Assembly (NCBI GenBank): GCA_020636005.1
Contig: JACJYR010000003.1
Span: 248,001 to 312,000, forward strand
Source of the DNA: Lewinellaceae bacterium
GTDB lineage: Bacteria; Bacteroidota; Bacteroidia; Chitinophagales; Saprospiraceae
Reading direction: 5' to 3'
Length of the DNA: 64,000 bases
Shown: piece after piece, positions 44,809-54,495 of the stretch
Layout of the letters: every line of letters starts with the position of its first letter
Numbering within the stretch: the stretch's first letter is position 1
Program-made: the position numbers and the translations under genes
The notes under the pieces: model-generated
The model's database searches: none
The model's input: the letters and a program-made list of their open reading frames with translations, nothing else
What the model was told of the DNA's origin: nothing

Positions 44809-45498
44809 ATGTTCGAAGAATTCCAGCAAATAGACATATTCCGGCCTTCTATTTTTGATTTTTCGGCCAACCTTTTCGTGGCCCTGGGCTGCGGCATTGT
44901 CATTGCCCTGGTCTATCGGTTCACCTATCGTGGGGCGAGCTATTCGGCCTCCTATGTCAATTCACTGGTGCTGCTCAGCCTTATTACTGCGGTTGTCATC
45001 CTGGTCATTGGAAATAACCTGGCGAGGGCCTTCGGGCTGGTAGGTGCCATGTCCATTATCCGGTTCCGCACCGCCGTACGGGACGTGCAGGACATTGTTT
45101 TCATCTTTTTTTCCCTGTCCATCGGCATGGCAGCCGGGGTGGGGCTAAACTCTGTCGCCATCATCGGCACGCTATTTATCTGCCTCATCATCATTTTGTT
45201 GGATTCCGTTGGCTTTGGCCGCCCTGCCCGTTTGAAACACTTGTTGCAGGTGACCTATACCGGTACGCCGGACGAGGAAGCCACCATTCAATCCGTTTTA
45301 AAAAAATACTGCCGGCGTATCCAGTTGATGAACCTTCGCCAACTGGCAGGGCGAGACAACATGGAGGCTTTTTACCACCTCTCCCTGCGCAATGCCAAGA
45401 AAAATCACGAGTTCGTGCAGTCGCTCCGGGCCCTGGATTTTGTTACCCAGGTCAATTTGTTTTTTGAGGAAGATGAAAACGGGACGCCAGCGGGGTAG
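44809..45498 (+). CDS. DUF4956 membrane protein
   Basis: 229 residues with four or so transmembrane helices in the first 140 (NLFVALGCGIVIALVYRFTY, LVLLSLITAVVILVIG, MAAGVGLNSVAIIGTLFICLII). The conserved GLVGAMSIIRFRTAVRD segment is diagnostic for DUF4956. A cytoplasmic domain (about 145-225) follows. Proteins of this family are regularly encoded beside VTC-domain polymerases, as here (52 bp after the VTC stop), and may form a membrane partner or exit path for the polymer; that role is inferred. Confidence 0.88.
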   Translation: MFEEFQQIDIFRPSIFDFSANLFVALGCGIVIALVYRFTYRGASYSASYVNSLVLLSLITAVVILVIGNNLARAFGLVGAMSIIRFRTAVRDVQDIVFIFFSLSIGMAAGVGLNSVAIIGTLFICLIIILLDSVGFGRPARLKHLLQVTYTGTPDEEATIQSVLKKYCRRIQLMNLRQLAGRDNMEAFYHLSLRNAKKNHEFVQSLRALDFVTQVNLFFEEDENGTPAG

Positions 45499-45916
45499 GG
45501 TTTTGGTAATCTGTTTCGCTCTTTGTGAAAGGTCCGGTTTCATTGGCTGCCATCAAAGTCCTTGCTTCAATTACCCTCCTTGCCGACCACTCGTAGATGT
45601 TCAGGTTGCAAGATTTATCCCGATTTGACATCGGAACCGGCAGCAGTGAGTGCGTTTTTCAATGAGCGGACCTTGGGCCATCGGATGCTAAACAGTTACG
45701 TTTTATAGATAGTCACATTTAAAATTGATTGGGACAAAATTCTAAGTCACTGACTTTCAATAAAATGACTTCAATGACCTATGACTTTTAATGACGATTG
45801 TCTATAATGCTTTATGGCTTCAATACTATATTGTTTTCCTGACAAAAAACGCTTTGCCATAATCCTCCATTCTTTCCTGTTCAAGTTGTCCTTTTGTCTC
45901 TAGCTTTTTAAGTCTT
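45499..45916. other. Gap with MITE copy 3
   Basis: It holds a short palindrome (CCGATTTGACATCGG, about 45619-45633) and the MITE-like element at 45704-45806. On the minus strand a 40-odd-codon open stretch (LNKRLKKLETKGQLEQERME) ends beside the element and may be a gene remnant, but support is weak. Confidence 0.55.
45704..45806 (+). mobile_element. MITE-like element, copy 3
   Basis: 103 bp, same orientation and ends as the copies at 4846 and 29693. It differs from them by a few bases, mainly around the internal AATGACC word. Confidence 0.8.
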
Positions 45917-46585
45917 TTATTCAATGACTTTGCTCTTTTGCCGGAGCCAAACTCCTATCGCCAACCTGATAATTGGCTGAAAAAACTTGTTGTTGGCCTC
46001 CACGATTTGATCGATCGCCCCTATTTCCCAGAAAGTATTACAAAAAGCAAGGAGAGTGAGCAACCCCCAAAACAGCAGGCCGTAGCCCAGCCAGCGGTCG
46101 TATCCATTTCCAGCGGAAAGCGCCAGGCCATACAACAAATTGCCCAATGAAAAGGCCAGGACAAAAACCAGGAACATCGTCAGGCTTACCAGGCTAAAAT
46201 TTTCATAACTGTACTGGTACAACTGCCGGGCCGCCTCGTCCGTGGCCGACAGGTATTTTTCCCGCAATCCGTTCACATAGCCCAATACGGCCAGCATCCT
46301 GGAGATTTCGGTGATGCCAAAGACTGCGAAAAACAGGGCGCCCAGGCTGATCAATCCCTTATTTTCGTTGAATTTCAAAACAGCCACGCCATACATCGAA
46401 ACAATGACCATTATGCAATGGAATATAATCATCCATTTCTGGAAAATGTAAAGCGGGTTCCTGTGCAACATCATGCGCTCTTCCAGGCTGGCCGCCGGAA
46501 TGTCAATAAAGTGGATACCTATCGTCGTCAAAACAGTGAGCAGGGCGGCTACAGAAGCAAATTGGAGAAAATGTTTTTCTGCCAT
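45917..46585 (-). CDS. Small integral membrane protein
   Basis: 222 residues from ATG 46585 (MAEKHFLQFASVAALLTVLT). About five or six transmembrane helices run along nearly the whole length (for example MIIFHCIMVIVSMYGVAVL, LISLGALFFAVFGI, SLTMFLVFVLAFSLGNLLYG, YGLLFWGLLTLLAFCNTF). The general look is that of DUF4386-like proteins, but I cannot confirm it. There are no charged catalytic clusters. The upstream open frame to 46666 lacks a plausible start context. It stands alone between a MITE copy and a long empty region. Confidence 0.7.
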   Translation of the reverse strand: MAEKHFLQFASVAALLTVLTTIGIHFIDIPAASLEERMMLHRNPLYIFQKWMIIFHCIMVIVSMYGVAVLKFNENKGLISLGALFFAVFGITEISRMLAVLGYVNGLREKYLSATDEAARQLYQYSYENFSLVSLTMFLVFVLAFSLGNLLYGLALSAGNGYDRWLGYGLLFWGLLTLLAFCNTFWEIGAIDQIVEANNKFFQPIIRLAIGVWLRQKSKVIE

Positions 46586-47125
46586 CAAGATATATATTTG
46601 ACAAACGGACAATAGGAAAACAGCTTGGTTGCAACCAGGCCCTTTTCCTGTTTTTGCCAAAAACAAATCCTGCTGGCCCGGGGTCTTTTGATGGAAAATC
46701 CATTCAGTTCCTGCCGGGTCGGGTGTTAAATCGGGATAAATCTCTTAACCGGCTTAATCAAAGGCAGCGCCGGCACGATAGGCTCTTTTACCGTTATTTC
46801 CAAAAAACCGCTGTTGCACTTTTTTTCATCACTATCAAACCAGTCAGGCACCAGCCTCGCAAGCATATCAACCTTTATCCATGTACTGCAGGTTTTTTTC
46901 ACGGCAGGTCACTTTAATCTTCGGGAGATTGGGAATGCTTTTGCCAGCAGGAATATTTCAAAATAAAAAGTACATTTATAACTTGCACCGACAGCTTTTT
47001 GTGCATAAGCTGCTGACTAATAGCCACTTGTCGTCGGCCAAATGCTAATAGCCAATGCCCAAGCCAACGGCTGGAAGCATAATTTTTCTTCCGTTCTTTA
47101 TTTCTTAACCAAAAAAAATTTGAAT
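46586..47125. other. Intergenic region between divergent genes
   Basis: 540 bp without a gene. CTAATAGCCA occurs twice close to the peptidase gene (about 47017 and 47044). TAACTTGC near 46980 is a near match to a -7 box. Nothing else is seen. Confidence 0.5.
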
Positions 47126-48673
47126 ATGAAAAGCAAACTTACCTGTACGTTCCTTTCCCTTGCTACCCTCCTGTTTTCCCAAAACACCCCACCCACTATT
47201 TCAAATGTTGCGCTTGTACTAGGCGCCAACAACCACTTGATTATCCAATACGATCTGGCAGATGAAGAGGGCGACGCAGTCGAAATAGCATTCCGAGCCA
47301 CCGGGCAGGGCGGGCTGCTTTTCGACTATGAAACAAGCAATGCCACGGGCGACTTCGGACCAAATATCGCCCCGGGCGCCGGCAAACAGATACAATGGGA
47401 CTTTTCAGCCTATGCAGGTGCCCAGTCTGATTTCCGCATCATGCTGGTGGCCAGCGACAACCAACCCCTTGATATTCAAGCCCTGGTGGATCAAGTGGAT
47501 AGTACGAGGCTGAAGGACGACCTCACTTTCATCGAAGGTGTCAGGCACCGGACTGCCGGTGTGGCCCACCTCGAAGCGGTAAAGGATTTTATTGAAATGC
47601 GCTTCCAGGAGAGCAACCTGGAAACGTACCGGCAAGAATTTAATTACGGCAGCTACCTGGCCGCCAACATCATCGGGCGGATGATTGGCACGGAAAGCGA
47701 AGGCACCGTTTACATCCACGATGGCCATTTCGATACGGTAAGCAATGCCCCTGGTGCCGACGACAATGGCTCGGCGGTGGCCGGTGTGCTGGAGGCGCTT
47801 CGTATCCTCGCCCCTTATGCCAGCAAAAAGACCATCAAGTTCATCGGTTTTGATCTGGAAGAAACAGGCCTGACTGGCAGCGCCCGGTATGTGCAATCGG
47901 GTATCCTGCCAGGGGAAACCATTGCGGGGGTAGTGAACCATGAGATGATCGGTTACTACACCGAGGTGCCTAATACTCAGGAGTTGCCCGGCGGGTTCGA
48001 AATCATCTTTCCCGATGTTGTCAATGCACTTGCGGCAGATGAGTTCAGGGGCAATTTCATCACGAATGTCGGCGGTGGTTTTTCGAGCAGCCTGGCCAAT
48101 TCCTTTGCCGCTGCCGCTGCGCAATATGTGCCGGATTTGAAGGTGGTTACCCTGCAACCTTCCTTTTTGATCCCCGACCTTTCCCGCAGCGACCATGCTT
48201 CTTTTTGGCAGGCCAATATCCCGGCTATCATGCTCACCGATGGGGCAGAATTCCGCAACCATAACTACCATACCCCCAACGACAAGGTAGAAACCATCAA
48301 TTTTACCTTTATGCAAAATGTGGTGAAGGCGACCGTCGCTACCTTGGCCGAACTGGCCGGCGTCCAGCATTCCACTTCCTGGTGGGGCGAAACGGCGTTT
48401 TTTACGGCAGCTGACGAAGCGCTGGAATGTGGCCTCCATGTAAGTCCCAACCCCGTCCGTGGCGAAATCCAATTGTTCTGGGGCGACTGCCTGCATGGAA
48501 TTTTCGATGTAAGTCTTTCTGACACAAACGGTAAGGTTGTTTTTGATAAAAAATTGGACAGCGGGAAGGCGAGCAGTTTTCAGATAGATGCGCAACCGTT
48601 TGCTCCCGGCCTCTATTTTTTACAGGTGAAATCGGGGCAAAAAAAGTGGTTGGAAAAAATAGTGGTCGAATAG
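47126..48673 (+). CDS. M28-family zinc aminopeptidase with T9SS sorting domain
   Basis: 515 residues with a signal peptide (MKSKLTCTFLSLATLLFSQ). A small N-terminal domain (20-115) is followed by the M28 catalytic domain (about 125-435) with all the expected metal and catalytic motifs: DGHFDT, GADDNGSAVAG, DLEETG, RSDHASFWQ and NHNYHTPNDK. It should cleave N-terminal residues of peptides at the cell surface. The last 75 residues (HVSPNPVRGEIQLFW to LEKIVVE) are a T9SS type A sorting domain. It ends about 140 bp before a strong palindrome shared with the convergent SprB-repeat gene. Confidence 0.92.
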   Translation: MKSKLTCTFLSLATLLFSQNTPPTISNVALVLGANNHLIIQYDLADEEGDAVEIAFRATGQGGLLFDYETSNATGDFGPNIAPGAGKQIQWDFSAYAGAQSDFRIMLVASDNQPLDIQALVDQVDSTRLKDDLTFIEGVRHRTAGVAHLEAVKDFIEMRFQESNLETYRQEFNYGSYLAANIIGRMIGTESEGTVYIHDGHFDTVSNAPGADDNGSAVAGVLEALRILAPYASKKTIKFIGFDLEETGLTGSARYVQSGILPGETIAGVVNHEMIGYYTEVPNTQELPGGFEIIFPDVVNALAADEFRGNFITNVGGGFSSSLANSFAAAAAQYVPDLKVVTLQPSFLIPDLSRSDHASFWQANIPAIMLTDGAEFRNHNYHTPNDKVETINFTFMQNVVKATVATLAELAGVQHSTSWWGETAFFTAADEALECGLHVSPNPVRGEIQLFWGDCLHGIFDVSLSDTNGKVVFDKKLDSGKASSFQIDAQPFAPGLYFLQVKSGQKKWLEKIVVE

Positions 48674-48813
48674 GCTGCGGAGGATTCTTTATGGTAAAAT
48701 GCCTTGACCGGCAGGAAGACAAAGAAAGGTGTTTAAATACACCCGTTCAAAAAGGCGAACCCGGTGCAATTCATTGTGTCCGGCATGGTTGTTTCACAAA
48801 AACATAAGTCATT

Positions 48814-48859
48814 CCCAGTTTTTCAACCCACGATTGAAATCGTGGGTTGAAAAACTGGG
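48814..48859. terminator. 22-bp perfect hairpin between convergent genes; palindrome family copy C
   Basis: CCCAGTTTTTCAACCCACGA and two more bases pair perfectly with the mirror arm around a 2-nt loop. The core AACCCACGA...TCGTGGGTT is the one found in copies A and B. Its position between convergent genes suggests a bidirectional terminator. Confidence 0.8.
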
Positions 48860-48900
48860 GATGACGCATTTTTTTCGGAAAATACTTTTTGCTTACCTGC

Positions 48901-51900
48901 CTATCTCATCAGTGCCACATCGCCCCTGTACAAAAGCACTTTCCCATCGTAAAAAGTCACCTCGATCAAGTACATGAACACGGCGGGTTTCATCGCCTTG
49001 CCACGGAAAGTGCCATCCCAGGCCGGTGAGGTGCCGTCCTGGCTGGGCTGAATGTTGGACACATCGAACATCTTCTCCCCCCACCGGTCATATATCCGCA
49101 TGAAGTTGATAGCAGTAACGCCCTGGCCGGTGAACACCCGGAACAGGTCGTTGAGGCCGTCGCCATTGGGTGAAAAGACGTTGGGGATATAGATGTTGCG
49201 GTTTTTGTCAATATTTACCAATACTTCGCCGGTCGCCACACAGCCGTTGGCGTCAATGACGGTGAGGACGTATAGTTGATCTTCGGAAGTACTTACAATG
49301 GGATTTTTGCAGTCCGTGCAGGAAAGGAAGTCCGCCGGCGACCAGATGAAAGTATCGATGGGGGCACCACCGGAGATGATGGTCGGGTTCAGGCGGGAAA
49401 GTGTGTCCCCAAGTTCAATTTCGACGACTTGGGGCAACTCTACAATCAACTCCCCAGGTTCATCAATGACAATGGTCGTATCGGCCACGCAGCCGTTCAC
49501 CTCGTCCACAACTTCGATGGAATGTTCGCCGGCAAAAACAGGTTGGAATGCGCCGATGGATCGATTGGCATTGTCGTCCACCTTGAAAACATAAGTGGAC
49601 GGATTGCCCCCCCACACGCTGTCAACGGTAATAAAAGTGCTGGCCCCAAAACAGGAGATAGGGTTTACATCGCCAATTCTGAACTGGATGGGCGAGGGTT
49701 CGAGGATGGTGTAGGTCAGGCTGTCGGCACAGCCTTTAAAGTCAACGATGGTCACGGAGTAAGTTCCTGCCGGCAGGGGGCCGGCAATGCTGGAAGTTTC
49801 CGGGGCGATACCATTTTCCCAAAAATACCTTGGGTTGATGGTGCCCAGGTTGCCACCAGAGCCGAATACACCGATAAAGCCATCCGCCTCTCCAGGGCAG
49901 GAGACGTGGCTCGTGTTGTTCTGGTTGATGGCAGCCACCAGGGGTAAAGGCTCGATGACGAGCACGGTATGGGTAAAGTTGCAGCCTTTTGAATCGGTGA
50001 TAATGGCGGTATAGTTGCCGGCGGGCAGGTTGGACAAGGTCGGGCCAGCATTTCCGCCAGACCATAAAATGGAGTAGGGTGGGGTACCCCCCATCGGCAT
50101 CAGGTTGATTTCCCCATCGGAAAGCCCGTTGCAGGAAACGTTTTCAATTTGCTGCCCTGGCACGATGGGCGGCGGGGCAGGGATGAAGACTGTGTCAGTG
50201 ATGTTGCAAACGCCATCTGAAATGGTGAGCAACTGGTTGCCGGCACAAAGCTCGACCGCTGTGCTGGAAGTTGTATTGTTGTCCATCTCCAGGCTGCCGA
50301 GCCAGGTAAAATTAAACTGTCCGGCTGCACCATTGCTGTACTGGGCAGTTGCAGTGGCTGTTCCATCGCAGGTCATGCCCGTAAAGGCGCAACTGACAGA
50401 ATCTATATTTGAAAAAGTGGCCACAATAGAAGGCGGATCACTGATGGTGATGCTGCCGCTAACCGGGCCACATCCATTGGCATCATCAATAGTCACGGTG
50501 TAAGTACCGGCAGGGACACTTGGAAGAATGGAGCCGGTGCTCGTTCCATTCGACCATTGGTAAGTATAGTTGGGCGTACCACCCGAAACAAAAGCAGCAG
50601 ACTGGCCCGTAGCGCCCCCAGGGCAAATAGGGCTTTGAAAGGTCAGGCTGTCTAATACCAATGGCAAGGGCGACGTCACCAAAGCGGTATCCATATCCGT
50701 GCAACCATTGGCATCCGTCACGGTGACGATGTATTCACCAGGGTCAAGCCCGGTGGCGTTCGGCCCGGTTTGGCCATCCGACCAGTCATAACTGGTGATA
50801 GCGCTCCCGCCAGGATTAGCCATTGCGGTCAGGGAACCATCGGTGCTGTTAGAACAATCTACCACATCGTCCAGCACGGGATTCAACGACGGTGGTACTG
50901 GTGCGCCCACCGGCACATCCAGGATGTCGAAACACCCGTGGACATCTTCTACCGTAACAGAATAAAGTCCGGCGGACAGCCCCGTCACAATGGAGTCGCT
51001 GGCCGGGATGTTCCAATTATAATCATAAGGATAGGATCCTCCAACAACAGCTACTGTGATACTGCCATCCATTCCGGGCTGACAAGTTTCATCGTTGACG
51101 CTGACCAGGGAGACGCTGATGGGTGTAGGGTTGCCCAACGTAAAGCTGGTGTCTATTTCGCAGCCATCCGCATCTTCTATCCTGATGGTATAGGTGCCAA
51201 TGCAAAGGCCGTTCACCTGGCTTGTACTGGGAGTGGTGACGGACGGTGGCGGCGGTGGGGGTACTCCAAACCAGTTAAAATTATAGGGCAGGGCAGGTGG
51301 TGCCCCATCCGTTGTGCCCGCAAGGAAAATGCTGCCACTGCACGCACTGGTGCAATTGATACTGTCTATTGTGGCAATGACGGCGAGTGTTTTTTTGGCG
51401 GGGAGGAAAATGCTGATATCCCGTGAACAACCATTGGCGTCGGTCACAATCAACTGATAAATGTCGGAGGCCAGGCCGTTCACATTGGCCATGGTACCTG
51501 TAATGACGATCCCCGAACCGGCATCCGGCAGTTCAATGGTATAATCGCCATTGTTGTTGGGGGTGCCGCCACTTACAAATATTTGGAGCGAACCGTCACC
51601 CACTCCAGAACATGTAGCTGAATCAATAGAAACATTCACTGATAATTGAGGCGGATCTGCCAGGGTAGTGCTGGCAACGAAGGTGCAACCTGTTGCAATT
51701 TCTGTTACGGTCAGCGAATAGTTGCCAGCAGGGACGTTCGCAATATTGGGCGTTTGAGCCATGTTGCTCCAGAGAAAGGTATAGTTTATGGTGGGGTTGG
51801 GCACCAGCACGTTGCCCACGATAAGGTCTGCCGAAATGCTGCCATTTTGGCCGTGGCAGGCAGGGAGTGTTTCGTTTAAATTGATGGCCACGACGGGAGG

Positions 51901-53499
51901 TCCCAGGATTTGAATTTGCTCCACCGAAATATTCGGGGAGGCCTGGCCATCGGCCACCGTCACGAAGTAGGTGCCGGCGGCAAGGTTGGAAGGGGTTGTG
52001 TACGTCCCTGGACTGATGTTGATGACGCCGGGGCCGCCGACCGGGCCACCGGAGCTGTTTTGCCAGGTCACCTGATAAGGCGGTTGGCCTCCCGACACGT
52101 TGATGGTGAAACTGCCATCTGTCTTATTGGAACAACTTACGCTGTCCTGGATAATATTGACCACCAAGGCAGAAGATGATACACAAAGATCGCCTGACAC
52201 GCCATTGAAACCAAGGATCGCAAGGTTTTCGTTGACCACTTCAATCGTCGAAAATTCATCTATATCGACAAACTCCACCGGGGTGCAATCCCCATCAGTT
52301 CCAACAACATCAAAACATATCTGGTAAACAACTGTGCCGTTGGGTAGGCTTATGCCGTTGCCCGCAGGCTCAAACCAGGAGAAATAGAGCGAGTCGTTGA
52401 TAAGGTTGAGGCTACCTGCGTTGAAGTTGGGCAGCAAGGGAGTTAAATTTTGCACATTGGTGACCTGCAGCACGGCAGGATCCCAGGTCAGGGCATACTG
52501 CATGGAAACGATGTCAACCCAACCACCTTCATTGGTGATGTTGATACAAATATTGTCGCCGGGGGCACCGGAAATACCCTGGACGCTTTGGGTCACGGTC
52601 ACGCAGGAAGTCATGTCTGCGAGAAAACTGGCCCCACAGCTTTTACCGTCTTCTATGTTGATGCTGTAAAACCCAGGGGTCGGTACTTTAAAGGTAAGCG
52701 TTCCATCATGCGAGACAGGCCCCCCGACCACCATGCCGTGCACGTTGGGGTTGCCAATAAGGGTAATTGCCACATCGTAATTACTGCCGTCGAATTCGGG
52801 CAGGCCCCCGGAAATATTCACTGTGCCCTGGCAGCCGCTCGCCCCGGCGCTGCCGTTGAAGTTGGCAAACTTGATTTCATTCAGGTAAACAGCGGCGAAA
52901 GCCTCGTCCACATTGAGGTTGACACAAGGCCCCTGAACGCCGTTGGGGTCGTTCTCGTACTGTTTATTGGAAAAATTATCTACGGTCAGTGGAGCGAACC
53001 AGATGAGGATGGGGTTGCCGCCGTTGAAGGTATTTTGCAGCGTGCCGGAGTTGCTGAAGGTGATGTTGCCTGGAGCCGTACCGCCTGCGGTCACCCAAAT
53101 TTGGTTGATGGGTGGCGGGTTGTTCAGGATGCAAGGATCTGCCAGGATTGATGCCAGGTTGGGGCCGGAGATGGTGGGCGGGCAATTGAAGAACCCATAG
53201 GTAATACCAGCTTGGGTAAAAGGGTTCGGGTCGCCGGTCAGGTTGGCATCGCCGTTGTGAACGATGCTGATTTGGTCACCAAAACAAAAGAAAATCGTGT
53301 CGAGATCAATATCGTTGCTTTGGCCAATAAAATTGGCGAAAGAGATAGTACCCGCGTACTGATCTTGGCAGGCAAAATCGGCCAATGGTGCCGGGCCTTT
53401 CAGTGCTTTACCTTGCAACTGGATGGATTGGGGCGTTTGCCCAACAGCACAAAAAGTGCCCAACAGCGTAATCGTCAATGGGAATAATCGGTTGTACAT
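48901..53499 (-). CDS. Giant SprB-repeat adhesin with CHU_C-type T9SS domain
   Basis: 1532 residues from ATG 53499 (signal MYNRLFPLTITLLGTFCAVG); ATG 53529 is an alternative. The first 450 residues include a cohesin-like segment (DNICINITNEGGWVDIVSMQ...LTWDPAVLQVTNV). Then come about ten SprB-type repeats of some 85 residues (DGSITVAVVGGSYPYDYNW, DGEINLMPMGGTPPYSILWS). The C-terminal 95 residues (IYIPNVFSPNGDGLNDLFRV to RGDVALMR) are the gliding-motility-associated CHU_C domain, a type B T9SS signal. SprB of Flavobacterium is the moving adhesin of gliding motility; whether this organism glides cannot be told from one gene. Confidence 0.93.
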   Translation of the reverse strand: MYNRLFPLTITLLGTFCAVGQTPQSIQLQGKALKGPAPLADFACQDQYAGTISFANFIGQSNDIDLDTIFFCFGDQISIVHNGDANLTGDPNPFTQAGITYGFFNCPPTISGPNLASILADPCILNNPPPINQIWVTAGGTAPGNITFSNSGTLQNTFNGGNPILIWFAPLTVDNFSNKQYENDPNGVQGPCVNLNVDEAFAAVYLNEIKFANFNGSAGASGCQGTVNISGGLPEFDGSNYDVAITLIGNPNVHGMVVGGPVSHDGTLTFKVPTPGFYSINIEDGKSCGASFLADMTSCVTVTQSVQGISGAPGDNICINITNEGGWVDIVSMQYALTWDPAVLQVTNVQNLTPLLPNFNAGSLNLINDSLYFSWFEPAGNGISLPNGTVVYQICFDVVGTDGDCTPVEFVDIDEFSTIEVVNENLAILGFNGVSGDLCVSSSALVVNIIQDSVSCSNKTDGSFTINVSGGQPPYQVTWQNSSGGPVGGPGVINISPGTYTTPSNLAAGTYFVTVADGQASPNISVEQIQILGPPVVAINLNETLPACHGQNGSISADLIVGNVLVPNPTINYTFLWSNMAQTPNIANVPAGNYSLTVTEIATGCTFVASTTLADPPQLSVNVSIDSATCSGVGDGSLQIFVSGGTPNNNGDYTIELPDAGSGIVITGTMANVNGLASDIYQLIVTDANGCSRDISIFLPAKKTLAVIATIDSINCTSACSGSIFLAGTTDGAPPALPYNFNWFGVPPPPPPSVTTPSTSQVNGLCIGTYTIRIEDADGCEIDTSFTLGNPTPISVSLVSVNDETCQPGMDGSITVAVVGGSYPYDYNWNIPASDSIVTGLSAGLYSVTVEDVHGCFDILDVPVGAPVPPSLNPVLDDVVDCSNSTDGSLTAMANPGGSAITSYDWSDGQTGPNATGLDPGEYIVTVTDANGCTDMDTALVTSPLPLVLDSLTFQSPICPGGATGQSAAFVSGGTPNYTYQWSNGTSTGSILPSVPAGTYTVTIDDANGCGPVSGSITISDPPSIVATFSNIDSVSCAFTGMTCDGTATATAQYSNGAAGQFNFTWLGSLEMDNNTTSSTAVELCAGNQLLTISDGVCNITDTVFIPAPPPIVPGQQIENVSCNGLSDGEINLMPMGGTPPYSILWSGGNAGPTLSNLPAGNYTAIITDSKGCNFTHTVLVIEPLPLVAAINQNNTSHVSCPGEADGFIGVFGSGGNLGTINPRYFWENGIAPETSSIAGPLPAGTYSVTIVDFKGCADSLTYTILEPSPIQFRIGDVNPISCFGASTFITVDSVWGGNPSTYVFKVDDNANRSIGAFQPVFAGEHSIEVVDEVNGCVADTTIVIDEPGELIVELPQVVEIELGDTLSRLNPTIISGGAPIDTFIWSPADFLSCTDCKNPIVSTSEDQLYVLTVIDANGCVATGEVLVNIDKNRNIYIPNVFSPNGDGLNDLFRVFTGQGVTAINFMRIYDRWGEKMFDVSNIQPSQDGTSPAWDGTFRGKAMKPAVFMYLIEVTFYDGKVLLYRGDVALMR

Positions 53500-53529
53500 T
53501 TTGAAGATGGTTGATTTAGCTATGTTCAT

Positions 53530-53852
53530 TGGTACTGATTAGGTCGGCAAAAGTAGGCAGAAAGGCCAGAAGTTGTAGCCCGTTGGAAGCAGGGCCTAAA
53601 CCTTCCCGGGTATAGGTTTTCAGGAGAACGAAAAAACAGGGGCGAGGTGTCATTACTTACCGTTTTTTTTCGGTAGCCAGGTGGCAAATTTACTTCGTTT
53701 CCCAATAACCAACTGTTTACAAATGCTCATTTGTCAAATGTTATACCGGATATGCCGAGGCTATGGCATGTCATTAAGAAACCATATTTTGTACTTTTAG
53801 GTGCATTTGTAAACTCGTGGGTGTTTTACCTGCTTTCTTTAAAATAGGATGT
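53530..53852. other. Intergenic region between divergent genes
   Basis: 323 bp containing the minus-strand TACTTTTG box at 53548-53555 and AT-rich DNA upstream of the phosphatase lipoprotein gene. No gene or repeat is recognised. Confidence 0.55.
53548..53555 (-). promoter_or_regulatory. Candidate -7 box for the SprB-repeat gene
   Basis: Minus-strand TACTTTTG, a perfect TAnnTTTG match, lies about 50 bp before the ATG at 53499. No TTG at ideal spacing. Confidence 0.4.
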
Positions 53853-54359
53853 ATGAAAAATTCATGTTTGAAATCAGTCCCTGCACTGATACTGATGGTG
53901 CTTCTCAGTGGTTGCACGACCCATATCTACCTGGTTCGTCATGCAGAAAAAATGGATGAATCAGTGGATCCCCCGCTCAGCAATGAAGGCAACGCCAGGG
54001 CTATCGCACTGAAAGACAGGCTGTTGGGCGCAGGCATTGATTCCATTTTTGCCACTCCCTACCAGCGTACCCAACTGACGGTGACGCCGTTGGCCAATGC
54101 ACTGGCAGAACCCATTACTGTTTATGGCACAGATACTACATTCCAGTTTGTACAGGCCATCAAGCGCATCAAGGGGAAGGATATCGTTGTTGCAGGCCAT
54201 TCCAACACCATTCCTGACATGGTGCTTTACCTCACCGGCGATACGGTCGCCATTGCGCCCAACGATTACGACAACCTGTTCATCGTGAAACTCCAACGAA
54301 GCATTTTTGGGAAAAAATCAAAATTGACCCAAACGACTTATGGAGCACCGTCGCCCTGA
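53853..54359 (+). CDS. Histidine-phosphatase lipoprotein
   Basis: 168 residues from ATG 53853 (MKNSCLKSVPALILMVLLSG, then Cys: a lipobox LSGC). The mature part is a short histidine phosphatase (phosphoglycerate-mutase superfamily): RHG-type motif IYLVRHAEKMD with the catalytic His, and the second conserved His in VVAGHSNTIPDMV. A full branch such as SixA is of similar size. Being a lipoprotein, it works in the periplasm or outer membrane, probably on small phosphorylated compounds. It is monocistronic. Confidence 0.85.
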   Translation: MKNSCLKSVPALILMVLLSGCTTHIYLVRHAEKMDESVDPPLSNEGNARAIALKDRLLGAGIDSIFATPYQRTQLTVTPLANALAEPITVYGTDTTFQFVQAIKRIKGKDIVVAGHSNTIPDMVLYLTGDTVAIAPNDYDNLFIVKLQRSIFGKKSKLTQTTYGAPSP

Positions 54360-54495
54360 TTTGTTACAGGCACGGGGAGCAGCAGGGAGCATGATAAATA
54401 CCATCAAATTCGGTTTTTGTGTAAATGCCAGCCCATGCATTTGGCGCAGTTCGATTAGGAGTTGCATCAGGTAATGGTTGATGCTTCCTTCCTAT

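Noticed and set aside
45820..45960. Minus-strand stretch LNKRLKKLETKGQLEQERME as a gene
   Set aside because: Only about 44 codons between stops, overlapping the end of a real gene; possibly a remnant but not supportable.
47405..48595. 396-codon minus-strand open frame opposite the M28 peptidase
   Set aside because: Composition is unlike a protein and all M28 motifs are on the other strand.
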